Shown here: piece by piece, positions 46,060 through 55,932 of the stretch | How the letters are laid out: every line of letters begins with the position of its first letter | Numbering within the stretch: position 1 is the first letter of the stretch | Assembly: GCF_015644725.1 (NCBI RefSeq) | Contig: NZ_CP064795.1 | Span: forward strand, 2,044,501-2,108,500 | Reading direction: 5' to 3' | Source of the DNA: Salinimonas marina | Lineage (GTDB): Bacteria > Pseudomonadota > Gammaproteobacteria > Enterobacterales > Alteromonadaceae | Length of the DNA stretch: 64,000 nt | Program-made: the position numbers and the translations under genes | Notes under the pieces: model-generated | The model's database searches: none | Told to the model about the DNA's origin: nothing | What the model saw: only the letters and a program-made list of their open reading frames with translations

Positions 46060-48078
46060 TTACAGTCTGAATCGCTCTACGGCTTTTCTCAGGCTATCCA
46101 TCTGACTATCAAGCTGCATCACTGCATCATTTGCCTGGTGAGTGCTATGGGCACTGGAATCGGCCAGTTGCACAATGGTTTCAAGACTGCTGGCGACCTC
46201 GGCCAACAAGCTATCCTGCTGCTGGGTATCTGCGACTATATGTTCATTTATCTGGCCTAGTTGCCCGATAATCTCACTGATTTGAGCCACCTGTTGCTTA
46301 ACCTGCTCGATAACATCCACCCCTGCCCGGGCTTGCTCCCGACCTGCAGTAATCGCGGTTACCGCGCTACTGGCATCCTGTTGCAGACTGCTGATCATGC
46401 GTTCTATTTCTTCGGTGGAGTGTTGGGTCCGATTGGCTAAGGTTCTCACCTCATCCGCTACCACCGCAAAACCGCGTCCCTGTTCACCGGCACGCGCCGC
46501 CTCAATGGCCGCATTCAATGCCAATAAATTAGTTTGCTCAGCAATGGTTTTAATCACATCCAGAATACTACCAATGTTTCGACTGTTTTCATCCAGCCGG
46601 GCAATGGTTCGGGCCGATTCATCTGCCTGAGCAGCCTGTTCATTGCTTTGTCTTCGACATTGTTCCACCAGCGAAGAAATCGCCTCACTCTGGCGGGTAA
46701 TGGTTTGTAGTGAGGTGCTGGAGCGTTTTATCTGCGTCAGATTACTGCGACTGGTGTGCTGCACATTTTGCGTATTTTCTGCGGTACGGGTGACCTGTTC
46801 GCGTTGTTCATCAACATCTTTCAGGCTCTGCTCACCCATCGCCACGCTATCTTTTGAAATCGCCACCAGCTGGGTTTCCTGAGTGTGAATATTCCCAATC
46901 AACTCCCGCAAGCTCTGGATCAGCATATTGACTTTGTGCGCCAACACTGAAAATTCGTCATTGCCTTTCTCGTTCAGGGAGGTGGTTAAATCGCCCTGCG
47001 CCAGTGCATCCAGGCCGTGGTTGATTTGGGTCAGCGGACGGGCAATACTGCGGGTGGCCATGGTGCCCAGAATAAACGCTGCCACCAGTCCCACCGCGGT
47101 AACGACCAGCGTTTCCAGCAGGCTTTCCTGAACGGTTTCTACAATACTATGCTGACCTTCAATAGTGGCTTTACTCACTGCTTCAAACAGCGTATTGGTG
47201 GCAGCTAATGCCTGACCCAGCGCTCTATCGGCTTCATTGTGATATTCGATACTTTGTTCGGCGGCCTGCTGGACCGCAAGATGCAATGCGATCAAGCCGG
47301 TTTCCGGTGAGTTGACCGCGTCGGTAAGCTTTTCAAATTCTTCGTTAAACGCCTTGACCGTACCGTCATTGTCGATGGTCTCGGCTAACCGGTTTAAAAA
47401 GTCCTTATCGACAGTAAGATTGCTAAATTGATAATTCAGATCTTCAATCACCGCCGAAGTGGCGCTGCGCTGGTCGGCCTGAATTAAATCGGCCAGAGCC
47501 TGATTGAGAGTCAGAAGCTTGTTATCAATATTGGTTCCTGCGCCGATCAGCGTCTCTAATCCTGGCGCATTGTTATCAAGATAACTTAAGTCCAGCATCA
47601 ACGCGCTGGCTTCATCCGCGCTATTGAGTACTTCGGTATACCTGGCGGTTCGTTGCTTTTGTAGCTGTAATTTTTGTTGCAGCGCCTGATACATGAGGCT
47701 TGCAGCCTCTATGAACTGTTGTGACTGAGCGATGGCCTGCTCAATCGTCTGCTGCCGTACGCTGTTGACCGTGCGTTGTTCAAGTTGAGTAAGTTGCGCA
47801 TTAAATTTAGTGCTCAACGCACTGAATTCATTCGCATTACGGGTAAGTGCGGCGGGCTCGGTTTTATGAAAGCCATTGGCAACGATAGTAGCTAAGGTCA
47901 GTGTTTCGGATTTTATTTCCATCATCTGAATTTGCAGTGGCATTTTTTCTTCTACCACCGAGACCGCCGCCTGTCTTATTTCGGTTAATCCAAAAAACGA
48001 TAACACCCCAATAATTAACAACAATAGCCAGAATATGGCAAACCCTATTATTATTTTTTTGACAACTGTGAGCCGCAC
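46060..48078 (-). CDS. methyl-accepting chemotaxis protein
   Basis: Chemoreceptor of about 672 residues. One N-terminal helix (KKIIIGFAIFWLLLLIIGVLSFFGL), a long helical periplasmic domain, a second helix (LVVTAVGLVAAFILGTMAT), a HAMP domain (RPLTQINHGLDALAQGDLTTSL) and a cytoplasmic signalling domain whose tip reads IAEQTNLLALNAAIEAARAGEQGRGFAVVADEVRTLA. The GTG before RLTVVKK is preferred because AGGA lies nine bases upstream and the product then starts like its relatives; an ATG 13 codons earlier lacks a binding site. Ligand unknown. It sits between fldA and fur, usually adjacent genes. Confidence 0.9.
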   Translation of the reverse strand: MRLTVVKKIIIGFAIFWLLLLIIGVLSFFGLTEIRQAAVSVVEEKMPLQIQMMEIKSETLTLATIVANGFHKTEPAALTRNANEFSALSTKFNAQLTQLEQRTVNSVRQQTIEQAIAQSQQFIEAASLMYQALQQKLQLQKQRTARYTEVLNSADEASALMLDLSYLDNNAPGLETLIGAGTNIDNKLLTLNQALADLIQADQRSATSAVIEDLNYQFSNLTVDKDFLNRLAETIDNDGTVKAFNEEFEKLTDAVNSPETGLIALHLAVQQAAEQSIEYHNEADRALGQALAATNTLFEAVSKATIEGQHSIVETVQESLLETLVVTAVGLVAAFILGTMATRSIARPLTQINHGLDALAQGDLTTSLNEKGNDEFSVLAHKVNMLIQSLRELIGNIHTQETQLVAISKDSVAMGEQSLKDVDEQREQVTRTAENTQNVQHTSRSNLTQIKRSSTSLQTITRQSEAISSLVEQCRRQSNEQAAQADESARTIARLDENSRNIGSILDVIKTIAEQTNLLALNAAIEAARAGEQGRGFAVVADEVRTLANRTQHSTEEIERMISSLQQDASSAVTAITAGREQARAGVDVIEQVKQQVAQISEIIGQLGQINEHIVADTQQQDSLLAEVASSLETIVQLADSSAHSTHQANDAVMQLDSQMDSLRKAVERFRL

Positions 48079-48279
48079 CTTACTACATCCTGAAAATCTT
48101 ACTGCGACGGCTAACATACAAAAATGTTATATTTGTGTAAACAAATAGTTTGTTTGAAGTTTTGTTCTGGCCTTATCTAAAAGCGAATGCGTTATGGCCC
48201 CCAATTTTTCTGCCGGGGGGATAGACCGGCGCTAAATGATGGTTTTTTGCCCAAACATTTGACAAAGGTACCCTTTTAC

Positions 48280-48307
48280 TTTCAAATCAATTCAAGTTAC
48301 CTATAAT
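48280..48307 (+). promoter_or_regulatory. candidate sigma-70 promoter of fur
   Basis: A perfect -10 hexamer TATAAT (48302-48307) lies 37 bases before the fur ATG, with TTTCAA as a weak -35 at 16-base spacing. The region is AT-rich and divergent from the chemoreceptor gene. Confidence 0.5.
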
Positions 48308-48343
48308 AACCTCTATCTTCGAACAGCCCTGAAGTTGGTATTA

Positions 48344-48769
48344 ATGGATCAAAATAAAGAGTTAAAAAAGGCTGGCCTAAAAGTCACCTTGCCGCGCCTG
48401 AAAATACTGCAAATATTGCAGGAGCCAAAGAATCAGCATATCAGTGCTGAGGATGTCTACAAGATTCTTATTGATCAGGGCGAGGAAATTGGGCTGGCAA
48501 CGGTTTACCGGGTTCTGAACCAATTTGACGATGCTGGCATTCTCAATCGTCACCATTTTGAAGGTGGCAAATCCGTTTTTGAGATGAGTCACAAGGACCA
48601 TCATGACCACCTGGTCTGTCTTAAGTGTGGCAAGGTCATAGAGTTTGAAGACGACATGATTGAACGTCGCCAGCTTGAAATTGCGACTGAAAACAAGATG
48701 AAACTCACGCATCACAGCCTGTATTTATACGGTGAGTGTACTGACGGTGACTGCGACAACCTGGACTGA
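48344..48769 (+). CDS. fur: ferric uptake regulator Fur
   Basis: Iron-responsive repressor of 141 residues. The winged helix contains KVTLPRLKILQILQEP and GLATVYRVLNQFDDAGI. The metal-binding region has the motif HKDHHDHLVCLKCGKVIEF, and the second cysteine pair is in GECTDGDCD. The ATG before DQNKELKK is used; the TTG three codons earlier is less likely. It is monocistronic. Confidence 0.95.
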   Translation: MDQNKELKKAGLKVTLPRLKILQILQEPKNQHISAEDVYKILIDQGEEIGLATVYRVLNQFDDAGILNRHHFEGGKSVFEMSHKDHHDHLVCLKCGKVIEFEDDMIERRQLEIATENKMKLTHHSLYLYGECTDGDCDNLD

Positions 48770-48857
48770 GATCCCCGGGGATCTGTTTAATGCGGTAGCT
48801 GAGGTTTAATCTATTGTGATTTAATCTGTGTGACTACTTCGTCATTACAACTTATTG

Positions 48858-48896
48858 AAAAAGCCCGCTGATTCACCTGAATCAGCGGGCTTTTTT
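48858..48896. terminator. bidirectional terminator between fur and dat
   Basis: An 18-bp perfect stem, AAAAAGCCCGCTGATTCA paired with its complement, and a minimal loop. Its right arm reaches into the stop codon region of the convergent aminotransferase gene. Confidence 0.92.
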
Positions 48897-49761
48897 ATAG
48901 CGTAAACTTGTGCTTGTTAAATGCTGCCAAGGCTGCTTCCCACACCGGGCCTGCCTGCCCCTCCCCGATGGTTTGCTCGTCGATGTGAGTAACCGGGGTG
49001 ATTTCCTTACTGGAGCTGGTCAGCCACACTTCCTGGGCCTGCAGTAACATGGTTTTGCTGATTACCTGCTCGTACACCGCAATGCCTTCTTTAGCCAGGC
49101 TTTCAATGACCAGCTTGCGGGTTATACCCGGTAACAACTGATAATCCAGCGGCGGGGTATAAATATCACCCTGCCAGACCACAAAAACATTGCACGAACT
49201 GGCTTCGGTGACCTCATCATGCGCATTTAGCAAAATAGCTTCCTGCTTGCCCTGTGCTTTGCCCTGCTCAAAATGCATGACATTACCCAGCAGCGAGGTT
49301 GACTTGATGTGGCAGCGTTCCCAGCGCCGGTCTTTTAATAACGCCACATCCAGGGTGGTAACCTGCTCAGGCGTGGTCGCCGGTGGCGCCGCCAGGGTAA
49401 ATCCATAGCCAAAGACGGTGGGCGTAATGTCTTGCGGATACGCATGCTGCCGGCTCATCACGGTACCCCGGGTTATCTGCAAATACACGCCGATGTAATC
49501 GCTGCCCAGTTCGCTGCGGTTACGCTGTATCAGCGTATCAATCAGCGTCTGCCACTGTTGGGCACTATAGGGATTATCGATTTGTAACTCAGCCAAACCA
49601 TCACTCATGCGCGATAAATGTGCCTGCAACCCAATGGGCTTGCCATAGTGCGTTGGGATAACCTCATAAATACCATCACCAAATAAGAATCCCCGGTCCA
49701 TCGGTGAAATGGATGCCTGTTCTAATGGCATGTACGCGTTGTTTAAAAACGCTGTTGTCAT
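48895..49761 (-). CDS. dat: D-amino-acid transaminase (fold-type IV)
   Basis: Branched-chain/D-amino-acid aminotransferase family, 288 residues, most like D-alanine aminotransferase. The N-terminal SPMDRGFLFGDGIYEVIP is typical, Schiff-base K153 is in HIKSTSLLGNV, and EASSCNVFVV and LLPGITRKLVIE bind the cofactor. It would interconvert D-alanine and 2-oxoglutarate with pyruvate and D-glutamate. Its ATG overlaps the pxpC stop by four bases, so it is the last gene of the pxpABC operon. Confidence 0.88.
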   Translation of the reverse strand: MTTAFLNNAYMPLEQASISPMDRGFLFGDGIYEVIPTHYGKPIGLQAHLSRMSDGLAELQIDNPYSAQQWQTLIDTLIQRNRSELGSDYIGVYLQITRGTVMSRQHAYPQDITPTVFGYGFTLAAPPATTPEQVTTLDVALLKDRRWERCHIKSTSLLGNVMHFEQGKAQGKQEAILLNAHDEVTEASSCNVFVVWQGDIYTPPLDYQLLPGITRKLVIESLAKEGIAVYEQVISKTMLLQAQEVWLTSSSKEITPVTHIDEQTIGEGQAGPVWEAALAAFNKHKFTL

Positions 49762-50717
49762 AACTGCTGTTCACCTTCAAATAACTGTCTGTCCAGACGA
49801 TTCCTCAGTAACCATTTGGCCCGGGCATTGTCGATATCAATCCTGGCAAAGGTAACCATATCACCGGGAACAGCCTGGGCCAGACGATAAATATCATACT
49901 CGGCAACGCACCCGATTTTCGGATACCCGCCTAATGTCTGCCGGTCTGACATCATCACAATGGGCTGGCCATCCGGCGGCAATTGAATAGCCCCAAAATT
50001 GATGCCTTCAGAATGCATTGTACTGATTTGCGGCTCAATTGGCTGCCCCTTGAGGCGATATCCCATCCGATCTATTTGATTGGTTACTTCATATTCACTG
50101 TCAAGAAACAGGGGTAATTGCCAGCCTTCAAAGGTGTGGGCCTGATAGCCGGGAATCATATCCAGTGGCGTATCCAGGCTGTAATCCGGAATTTCTTCGG
50201 CTGCTAAATGTCGATCGGTGTGGGTGGCGGCGGCCAGGGTGTCGACCACAATTTCATCATTTACTTTCAGCGGCCTGCCTTCATTACCCAACCCACCAGC
50301 TTGTTCACGAACCACGATAGACTGGCTTTCGCCTACAAACGGCAGCGCCCACTTGCCGGCAATACCGATATAGCTACGGGTGCCCAACCGCGCCGGCGTT
50401 ACCGTGACAGTATCGCCGGCATTGAGCTGTTGGGTCTGCCAGGGCGTAGCCGCGGTATTGTTTATCTGCAAATCAAGCTGGGGACCGCCCACCGCGATGG
50501 TGCAGGCGTCACTGACACTGAAACAGAAAGTGCCGATAACCTCAAAAGTAGCACTGTGACGCGGATCGCCACATAACCAGTTAACCAGATGATAGCTACG
50601 AATATCCGCTGCCCCGGACACACAAAACCCGACCTCCTGCATGCTCAGACTACGGCCGGCATCGACCACCAGCGCCAGCATTCCGGCATCTTTAATGGTG
50701 ACGGTTACATTACTCAT
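49758..50717 (-). CDS. pxpC: 5-oxoprolinase subunit PxpC (biotin-dependent carboxyltransferase-like)
   Basis: 319-residue subunit of the ATP-dependent bacterial 5-oxoprolinase that opens pyroglutamate to glutamate. It begins VTIKDAGMLALVVDAGR; conserved segments are GDPRHSATFEV, TRSYIGIAGKW, IDRMGYRLKG, MHSEGINFGAIQLPPDGQPIVMMSDRQTLGGYPKIG. The ATG lies eight bases inside the end of pxpB, so the two are coupled. An upstream in-frame start would overlap pxpB more deeply. Confidence 0.9.
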   Translation of the reverse strand: MSNVTVTIKDAGMLALVVDAGRSLSMQEVGFCVSGAADIRSYHLVNWLCGDPRHSATFEVIGTFCFSVSDACTIAVGGPQLDLQINNTAATPWQTQQLNAGDTVTVTPARLGTRSYIGIAGKWALPFVGESQSIVVREQAGGLGNEGRPLKVNDEIVVDTLAAATHTDRHLAAEEIPDYSLDTPLDMIPGYQAHTFEGWQLPLFLDSEYEVTNQIDRMGYRLKGQPIEPQISTMHSEGINFGAIQLPPDGQPIVMMSDRQTLGGYPKIGCVAEYDIYRLAQAVPGDMVTFARIDIDNARAKWLLRNRLDRQLFEGEQQL

Positions 50718-51399
50718 TACACATCGCCCTGTATTGCTGTTCATCTATGGCGTAAAAACGCACGGTATCGCCTGGTTGCAATTTCACAGGCTGCTCCCAA
50801 TCAAGGTTGAACAGCAAGGTCGGGCACAGCCCAAGCAAGTGCCAGCCACCCGGCGAGACACTGGGATATACTGCAGTTTGCTGATCGGCAATGGCTACCG
50901 CCCCTTTAGGGACCTTGCTACGAGGGGTAGATAAACGCGGACAGCTCAACGCTTCTGGCAGCTCGCCCATGTAAGCAAATCCGGGGGAAAAACCAATGGT
51001 AAAAACCTGAAACTCAGACTGCGTATGCAGACGAATAATTTCATCCGGGCGCAGCCCGGTATGTTCACTTACCGAGTCAAAATCATTGGCTTCGGGGGCC
51101 TGATACCATACTGGAAGCTCAAAATGCTGTGTTTGTTCCACGCTTACCGGTTTTGGTTTGGCCGCACGAAGCGCCTGGTATACCGTGTGAACATCAGCTT
51201 GCTGTAAGTCGAATAACACCAACAAAGAATCATAGCCTGGAATAACCGCATTCAGCCATTGTGCATGGCTGGTTTTCAAGGCGTGTTTCATTGCCTGAAC
51301 CGCCTGGTTGGTTTTGCTCAGGGTGTCTTGCTCAAAATAAACAATCAGCCCGTCGATACCGGCCGGTTCGATACGTTTTATACTGCCAAACGCTTCCAT
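50710..51399 (-). CDS. pxpB: 5-oxoprolinase subunit PxpB (allophanate hydrolase subunit 1-like)
   Basis: 229-residue partner of PxpA and PxpC. Family signatures are AVIPGYDSLLVLFD, HFELPVWY, HTQSEFQVFTIGFSPGFAYMGELPEAL, RLSTPRSKVPKGAVAIADQQTAVYPSVSPGGWHLLG and the end motif LQPGDTVRFYAID. The gene follows pxpA by 5 bases. Confidence 0.92.
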   Translation of the reverse strand: MEAFGSIKRIEPAGIDGLIVYFEQDTLSKTNQAVQAMKHALKTSHAQWLNAVIPGYDSLLVLFDLQQADVHTVYQALRAAKPKPVSVEQTQHFELPVWYQAPEANDFDSVSEHTGLRPDEIIRLHTQSEFQVFTIGFSPGFAYMGELPEALSCPRLSTPRSKVPKGAVAIADQQTAVYPSVSPGGWHLLGLCPTLLFNLDWEQPVKLQPGDTVRFYAIDEQQYRAMCNE

Positions 51400-51404
51400 G
51401 CTGA

Positions 51405-52147
51405 TTATGCTCCTTTGGCAGTATCAATGAGCTGGCGAATCGTTTTTGCCATTTCCACTGCGCCATCGGTATCCCCATGCACACACAGCGAGTCTACTTT
51501 TATCTTAAGCAGATGCTTGCTCTGGGTAGTAATCGTGCCGTTACGGATAAGTTGTTGTACCTGGGCGATGGCTTCATCATGACTCAGCACGGCCCCGGCA
51601 TCCCGGCGCGAGACCAGATACCCCTTATCGGTATAACGGCGATCGGCAAAGGCTTCAAACATGATCTCAATACCAAATTTTTCCGCTTCGCGCTGCAGTT
51701 GTTGATAATCAGGATGCGCCTGTATCATGACAGTGAGCTGGCGATGCCCAAAACTACCAATGGCCTCAAATACCGCTTCACGGAGACTGCGTTGTCGCAT
51801 TAAATCGTTGTATAAGGCGCCGTGGGGTTTCACATAGGTTATCTGGCCCCCCTGAAGCGTTGCCATACCGCTTATGGCGCTAATCTGATATTGCAGGGCA
51901 GCAATTAATTCGGTTTTGGACATGCTCATACTGCGACGTCCAAACCCTTCACGGTCGGGGTAAGATGGATGCGCCCCAACGAAACCTTATTATTAATCGC
52001 TTCTGCCAACGAGTTTTGCAAGGTCACCGGATCACCGGCATGGAACCCACAGGCGATATTTGCCTGGTCAATTAACGGCATAATGGCTGAGTCCACCGGC
52101 ATTTTCCAGGCGCCGTAACTTTCTCCTAAATCGCAATTTAACCACAT
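51405..52147 (-). pseudogene. pxpA: 5-oxoprolinase subunit PxpA (LamB/YcsF), frameshifted in this sequence
   Basis: LamB/YcsF family subunit of about 247 residues when repaired. Motifs: [25 protein letters not shown], then after repair [43 protein letters not shown] and SLCVHGDT near the end. The frame breaks in a run of four C (51974-51977); one more base restores the family sequence without any loss. First gene of the operon pxpA-pxpB-pxpC-dat. Probably functional in the organism. Confidence 0.88.
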
Positions 52148-52215
52148 AGTTTCTTAGCTCTTATTTGGATTGTGCGATATCATGGTAACCGTAATTTTCT
52201 TAACAGTCAGGTTCA

Positions 52216-53076
52216 ATGATACAGGTTGGCAAAATAAACGAGCTGCTGGTAAGCGGCCAATTCCCATTTGGTTTTCAGCTGCGCGATCCACAGGCTGAAG
52301 ATCAGTTTGATGAAGAAACCGTGACCTTGCTAAGCAGCGATGCACCGGCAGACACCACACCCGGTCAGACCCTTGAGGTGTTTGTCCTGCCCGACGAAAC
52401 CGGGGCGTTGATTGCCAAAACCACGCCCCCGGCTATCTTGGTGGGCCAAACCAAAGTACTCAGAGCAGTGAATGCAACCCATTTCGGGGCGTTTTTTGAC
52501 TGGGGTTTGGACAAAGACTTGCTGGTGCCTACCCAGTATCAGGAAGCGTCAATAGATCCGGGCCGGTATTATGTGGTCCATGCTTTTTATGACAAAAAGA
52601 CCAACCGCATTCTGGGCGCTACCCGCCTGCATTATTTTCTGGAAGAACATAACGACGACCTCACCGAAAAACAACAGGTCAGTGCCGTGGTTTATGCTAA
52701 AACCGATCTGGGCTTTAAGGTCATGGTTGCAGAGCGTTTCACCGGCGTCATTTTTCATTCCGATGCGTTCAAGCCGCTTAAAATCGGTGAGCAGGTAGAC
52801 GCCGTCGTTAAAGAAATCCGCCCTGATGGTAAGCTCAATATCGCTTTGCAACGCACCGACAAAGTAGGTCGCAGCACCCTCGAGGAAGCTATTATTGAAG
52901 ACCTTGAGGCACATGGTGGGGTATCGACCTTAACGGATAAAAGTGCCCCCGATGAAATCTATTCACGGTTTCAGGTCAGTAAAGCGGCGTATAAAAAAGC
53001 CCTGGGAGCGTTGTACAAACAGCGCAAAATTGTCATTGATAAACAGGCTGTTCGCCTGTGCAGTAATAAAGGATAA
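52216..53076 (+). CDS. cvfB: CvfB-like S1 RNA-binding protein
   Basis: 286-residue protein with tandem S1-type beta barrels (GQTKVLRAVNATHFGAFFDWGLDKDLLVPT and GEQVDAVVKEIRPDGKLNIALQR) and a C-terminal winged-helix part (YSRFQVSKAAYKKALGALYKQRKIVI). This is the YitL/CvfB architecture. It binds RNA; the gammaproteobacterial role is not defined. The ATG is divergent from pxpA. The OsmC gene follows after 3 bases. Confidence 0.88.
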   Translation: MIQVGKINELLVSGQFPFGFQLRDPQAEDQFDEETVTLLSSDAPADTTPGQTLEVFVLPDETGALIAKTTPPAILVGQTKVLRAVNATHFGAFFDWGLDKDLLVPTQYQEASIDPGRYYVVHAFYDKKTNRILGATRLHYFLEEHNDDLTEKQQVSAVVYAKTDLGFKVMVAERFTGVIFHSDAFKPLKIGEQVDAVVKEIRPDGKLNIALQRTDKVGRSTLEEAIIEDLEAHGGVSTLTDKSAPDEIYSRFQVSKAAYKKALGALYKQRKIVIDKQAVRLCSNKG

Positions 53077-53079
53077 AGC

Positions 53080-53481
53080 ATGAAAGCAACCGTATCCTGG
53101 GATCAAAAACTCAGCTTCACCGGCGTCACCGAGTCTGGCTACAAAACGGTTATGGACGGTAACGGCAAAGCCATCTCCCCCATGGAGTCAGTGTTACTTT
53201 CGGCCGGGGCCTGCTCCAGTATTGATGTGGTCGAAATTCTCAAAAAAGGACGACACCTAGTCTCTCACTGTGAATGTGAACTTGAAGCACAGCGGGCCGA
53301 ACAGCCGCCCAAAGTCTTTACCGCCATTCATGCTCATTATACCGTTAAAGGCTCGCAGCTCAGTGAGAAAGCCGTAGCACGTGCGGTGGAGTTATCGGCG
53401 CAAAAGTATTGCTCGGTAATGCTGATGCTTAAAGACAGCGTAGAAATCACCACCAGCTTTTCCTTGATTGACGACGAATAA
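53080..53481 (+). CDS. OsmC/Ohr family protein (YhfA-like)
   Basis: 133-residue OsmC-fold protein. The two conserved cysteines lie in SAGACSSIDVVEIL and QKYCSVMLML, as in peroxide-reducing OsmC/Ohr proteins. The N-terminal part (MDGNGKAISPMESVL) is closest to the YhfA subgroup, whose substrate is unknown. Co-transcribed with cvfB. Confidence 0.87.
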   Translation: MKATVSWDQKLSFTGVTESGYKTVMDGNGKAISPMESVLLSAGACSSIDVVEILKKGRHLVSHCECELEAQRAEQPPKVFTAIHAHYTVKGSQLSEKAVARAVELSAQKYCSVMLMLKDSVEITTSFSLIDDE

Positions 53482-53491
53482 GCCAACGAAC

Positions 53492-53544
53492 GCCGGAGCA
53501 AGAAGCCTGACCCTATCTCTCTTGCTAATATCCCTTGCTCTGGC
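53492..53544. terminator. long imperfect hairpin between convergent genes
   Basis: GCCGGAGCAAG pairs with CTTGCTCTGGC (one mismatch-like wobble) around a long loop. No clear T tract. Confidence 0.35.
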
Positions 53545-53546
53545 GG

Positions 53547-54340
53547 TTATTCGTAGGTACGCGCTCTTTTAGTCTCTATCGTATCAATGTAGGCATGCCA
53601 GGTGGCATAACCTAATAATGGCATCAGTACCACAAAACCAATAAAACCGGTTACAAACCCTAACACCACCGTAAAAAAGATAATTCCCGCCCACAGTAGC
53701 ATCGGACCTTTGTTTACCCATACGGCGTTTACGCTGGTTAATAGCGCGGTGGCCAGGTCAACTTTGCGTTCCATCAAAATAGGCTGAGTGAACGCACTGA
53801 TAAACAGCAGCAAAATGGCAAACACTGCACCCACCGCCGTTCCCAAAATCAAAAATGGCCATAAGTCGCTAAAGGTTTCATCCAGGTAAGGGGATACAGC
53901 GCATGAATCAATGAGGCCACCCGTAGCCAGAAAATCATAAGAATCATCAGCACCACAGCAAAGCCCCAGCCATTGACCGCATTGCGTTTAATGGCTTTTA
54001 ACGAGTGCCCGAAGCTGGGACGATGACCCTTTTCCAGCTCCCAACTAACATCATATAAGCCCGCGGCTAGAAACGGCCCAATGAGCATAAAACACACCAT
54101 CGCCGGCATGATAATCAGATGCCAGCCGGTCATGGCGACCAGATAGGTAATCAGTAACGGTACCAGCGCAAACAATACGCCATACACAAAGGTGTGGACC
54201 GGGGCCCGCTTCATGTCTCGCGCCGCCAGCGCCAGCCACTTTAACGGATCGCCCGCCGACAATTGCCGACATGGAATAACCCGGGCAATACCACTGTCGG
54301 TAATCGCGTTATGGGGAGGTTCTTTAAACGAATGTGACAT
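53547..54340 (-). pseudogene. DUF2189 membrane protein, frameshifted in this sequence
   Basis: Integral membrane protein of about 264 residues when repaired. The start (IARVIPCRQLSAGDPLKWLALAARDMKRAP) is typical of DUF2189. About six hydrophobic segments follow. The frame breaks after LIHALYP in a run of four G (53890-53893). One more base gives PYLDETFSDLWPFLILGTAVG and an intact second half ending in ATWHAYIDTIE. Probably an assembly error. Function unknown; relatives are sometimes annotated near cytochrome oxidase genes. Confidence 0.85.
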
Positions 54341-54706
54341 AGACAGCCTCGTAGCAGAAATAATCTGACAGTCTCTGGTGGCAGGTCAAACTTCTGACTT
54401 GCTGCTATTACCATAGCGCATTGCCATATTTTAACAAGCCATTAACACCTCGCGCTGGATTTTATCTGCGCTGTTCGTCAAGGCTATCCATTACACCTCA
54501 TCGGCGCTACGTCATTGCTATATGATTTTGGGGGAAAGCTGGATATGTTCGGTAAAGCAACGACAGCGGCATTCTTTACGCCCCCTGCGGTGGTGATACC
54601 AAATGCATTTATCTGCTGTTTTTTCATAAAAAATGCATATTTACCCGTCGCATGTCAGCAGGCTTTGCGATAGGCTGAAGATCACGCTCATCAGGTAACC
54701 AGGATT
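54341..54706. other. intergenic region upstream of alaA
   Basis: This 366-base divergent gap has no open frame worth calling. Two ATGCAT palindromes (54603-54608 and 54633-54638) lie 30 bases apart, about three helical turns, in AT-rich DNA 70-100 bases before alaA. They could be regulator contacts but match no operator I can name. Confidence 0.5.
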
Positions 54707-55927
54707 ATGAAGCCAGTAGCTCGTTCGCACAAACTTGATAATGTCTGCTATGACATTCGCGGGCCGATTGCCGCCCAGGCCCGCAAGATGGAAGATGAGG
54801 GCCACCGCATTCTAAAACTGAATATTGGCAATCCGGCTCCCTTCGGATTTGAGGCGCCAGACGATATTGTCAAAGATGTTATTCATAACCTGCCCACCTC
54901 CCAGGGCTATTCAGACTCCACCGGTATCTATGGCGCCCGGGTGGCGGTGATGCAATATTACCAGCAGATGGAGGTCAAAAACCTGCGTATCAGTGATGTT
55001 TTCATCGGTAATGGCGTCAGCGAAATGATTATGATGTCGATGCAGGCGTTACTGAATAACGGTGACGAGGTATTGTTGCCCGCGCCGGATTACCCGCTTT
55101 GGACCGCCGCAGTGAGCTTGTCCTCAGGAACACCGGTGCATTATCGTTGTGATGAACAGGCTGACTGGTTTCCTGACCTGGACGATATCAAAAGCAAAAT
55201 AACCTCCCGTACCCGGGCCATTGTCCTTATTAACCCCAACAACCCTACCGGTGCGGTGTACAGTAAGGCGTTGCTTGAAGACATTGTGGCGTTGGCACAG
55301 GAACATGGGCTGGTGATATTTTCTGATGAGATCTATGACAAAATTTTGTATGACGGTCATCAACATACCTGTATTGCTTCATTAACCGACGATGTCTTTG
55401 TCGTTACCCTTAGCGGTCTGTCGAAAAATTATCGGGTGGCCGGATTTCGGGCTGGGTGGCTGGTGGTAAGCGGCAACAAACGCATCGCGGCGGATTACAT
55501 CGAAGGGCTCAATATTTTATCGTCGATGCGCATGTGTGCCAATGTACCCTGTCAGACCGCGATCCAAACCGCGCTGGGCGGGTATCAAAGCATTCAGAAT
55601 CTGGTTAATGAGGGCGGACGATTACGTCAGCAGCGCGACATCACCTACGACATGTTAAATCAGATTGAAGGTGTTCATTGTGTGAAGCCCAAAGGGGCAA
55701 TGTATTGTTTTGCCCGGGTCGAGGCCGCCAGGTTTAATATCAGTAATGACGAAAAAATGATTTTTGATTTGCTGAACAGCGAAAAAATACTGCTGGTACA
55801 TGGCCGCGCGTTTAACCTTAACGAAGGCATTTATTTCCGACTGGTGTTTTTGCCGCATACCGACATACTGAAACCAGCACTGTCTAAAATTAATAACTTT
55901 TTTTCCCGTTACCAGCAGGTTCAATAA
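54707..55927 (+). CDS. alaA: glutamate-pyruvate aminotransferase AlaA
   Basis: Class I aminotransferase of 406 residues, almost the same length as E. coli AlaA, making alanine from pyruvate and glutamate. Signatures: [53 protein letters not shown], Schiff-base Lys in [17 protein letters not shown], and the end motif [20 protein letters not shown] precedes the ATG. The yfbR gene follows after 5 bases; the same pair is adjacent in E. coli. Confidence 0.93.
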   Translation: MKPVARSHKLDNVCYDIRGPIAAQARKMEDEGHRILKLNIGNPAPFGFEAPDDIVKDVIHNLPTSQGYSDSTGIYGARVAVMQYYQQMEVKNLRISDVFIGNGVSEMIMMSMQALLNNGDEVLLPAPDYPLWTAAVSLSSGTPVHYRCDEQADWFPDLDDIKSKITSRTRAIVLINPNNPTGAVYSKALLEDIVALAQEHGLVIFSDEIYDKILYDGHQHTCIASLTDDVFVVTLSGLSKNYRVAGFRAGWLVVSGNKRIAADYIEGLNILSSMRMCANVPCQTAIQTALGGYQSIQNLVNEGGRLRQQRDITYDMLNQIEGVHCVKPKGAMYCFARVEAARFNISNDEKMIFDLLNSEKILLVHGRAFNLNEGIYFRLVFLPHTDILKPALSKINNFFSRYQQVQ

Positions 55928-55932
55928 ACTCA

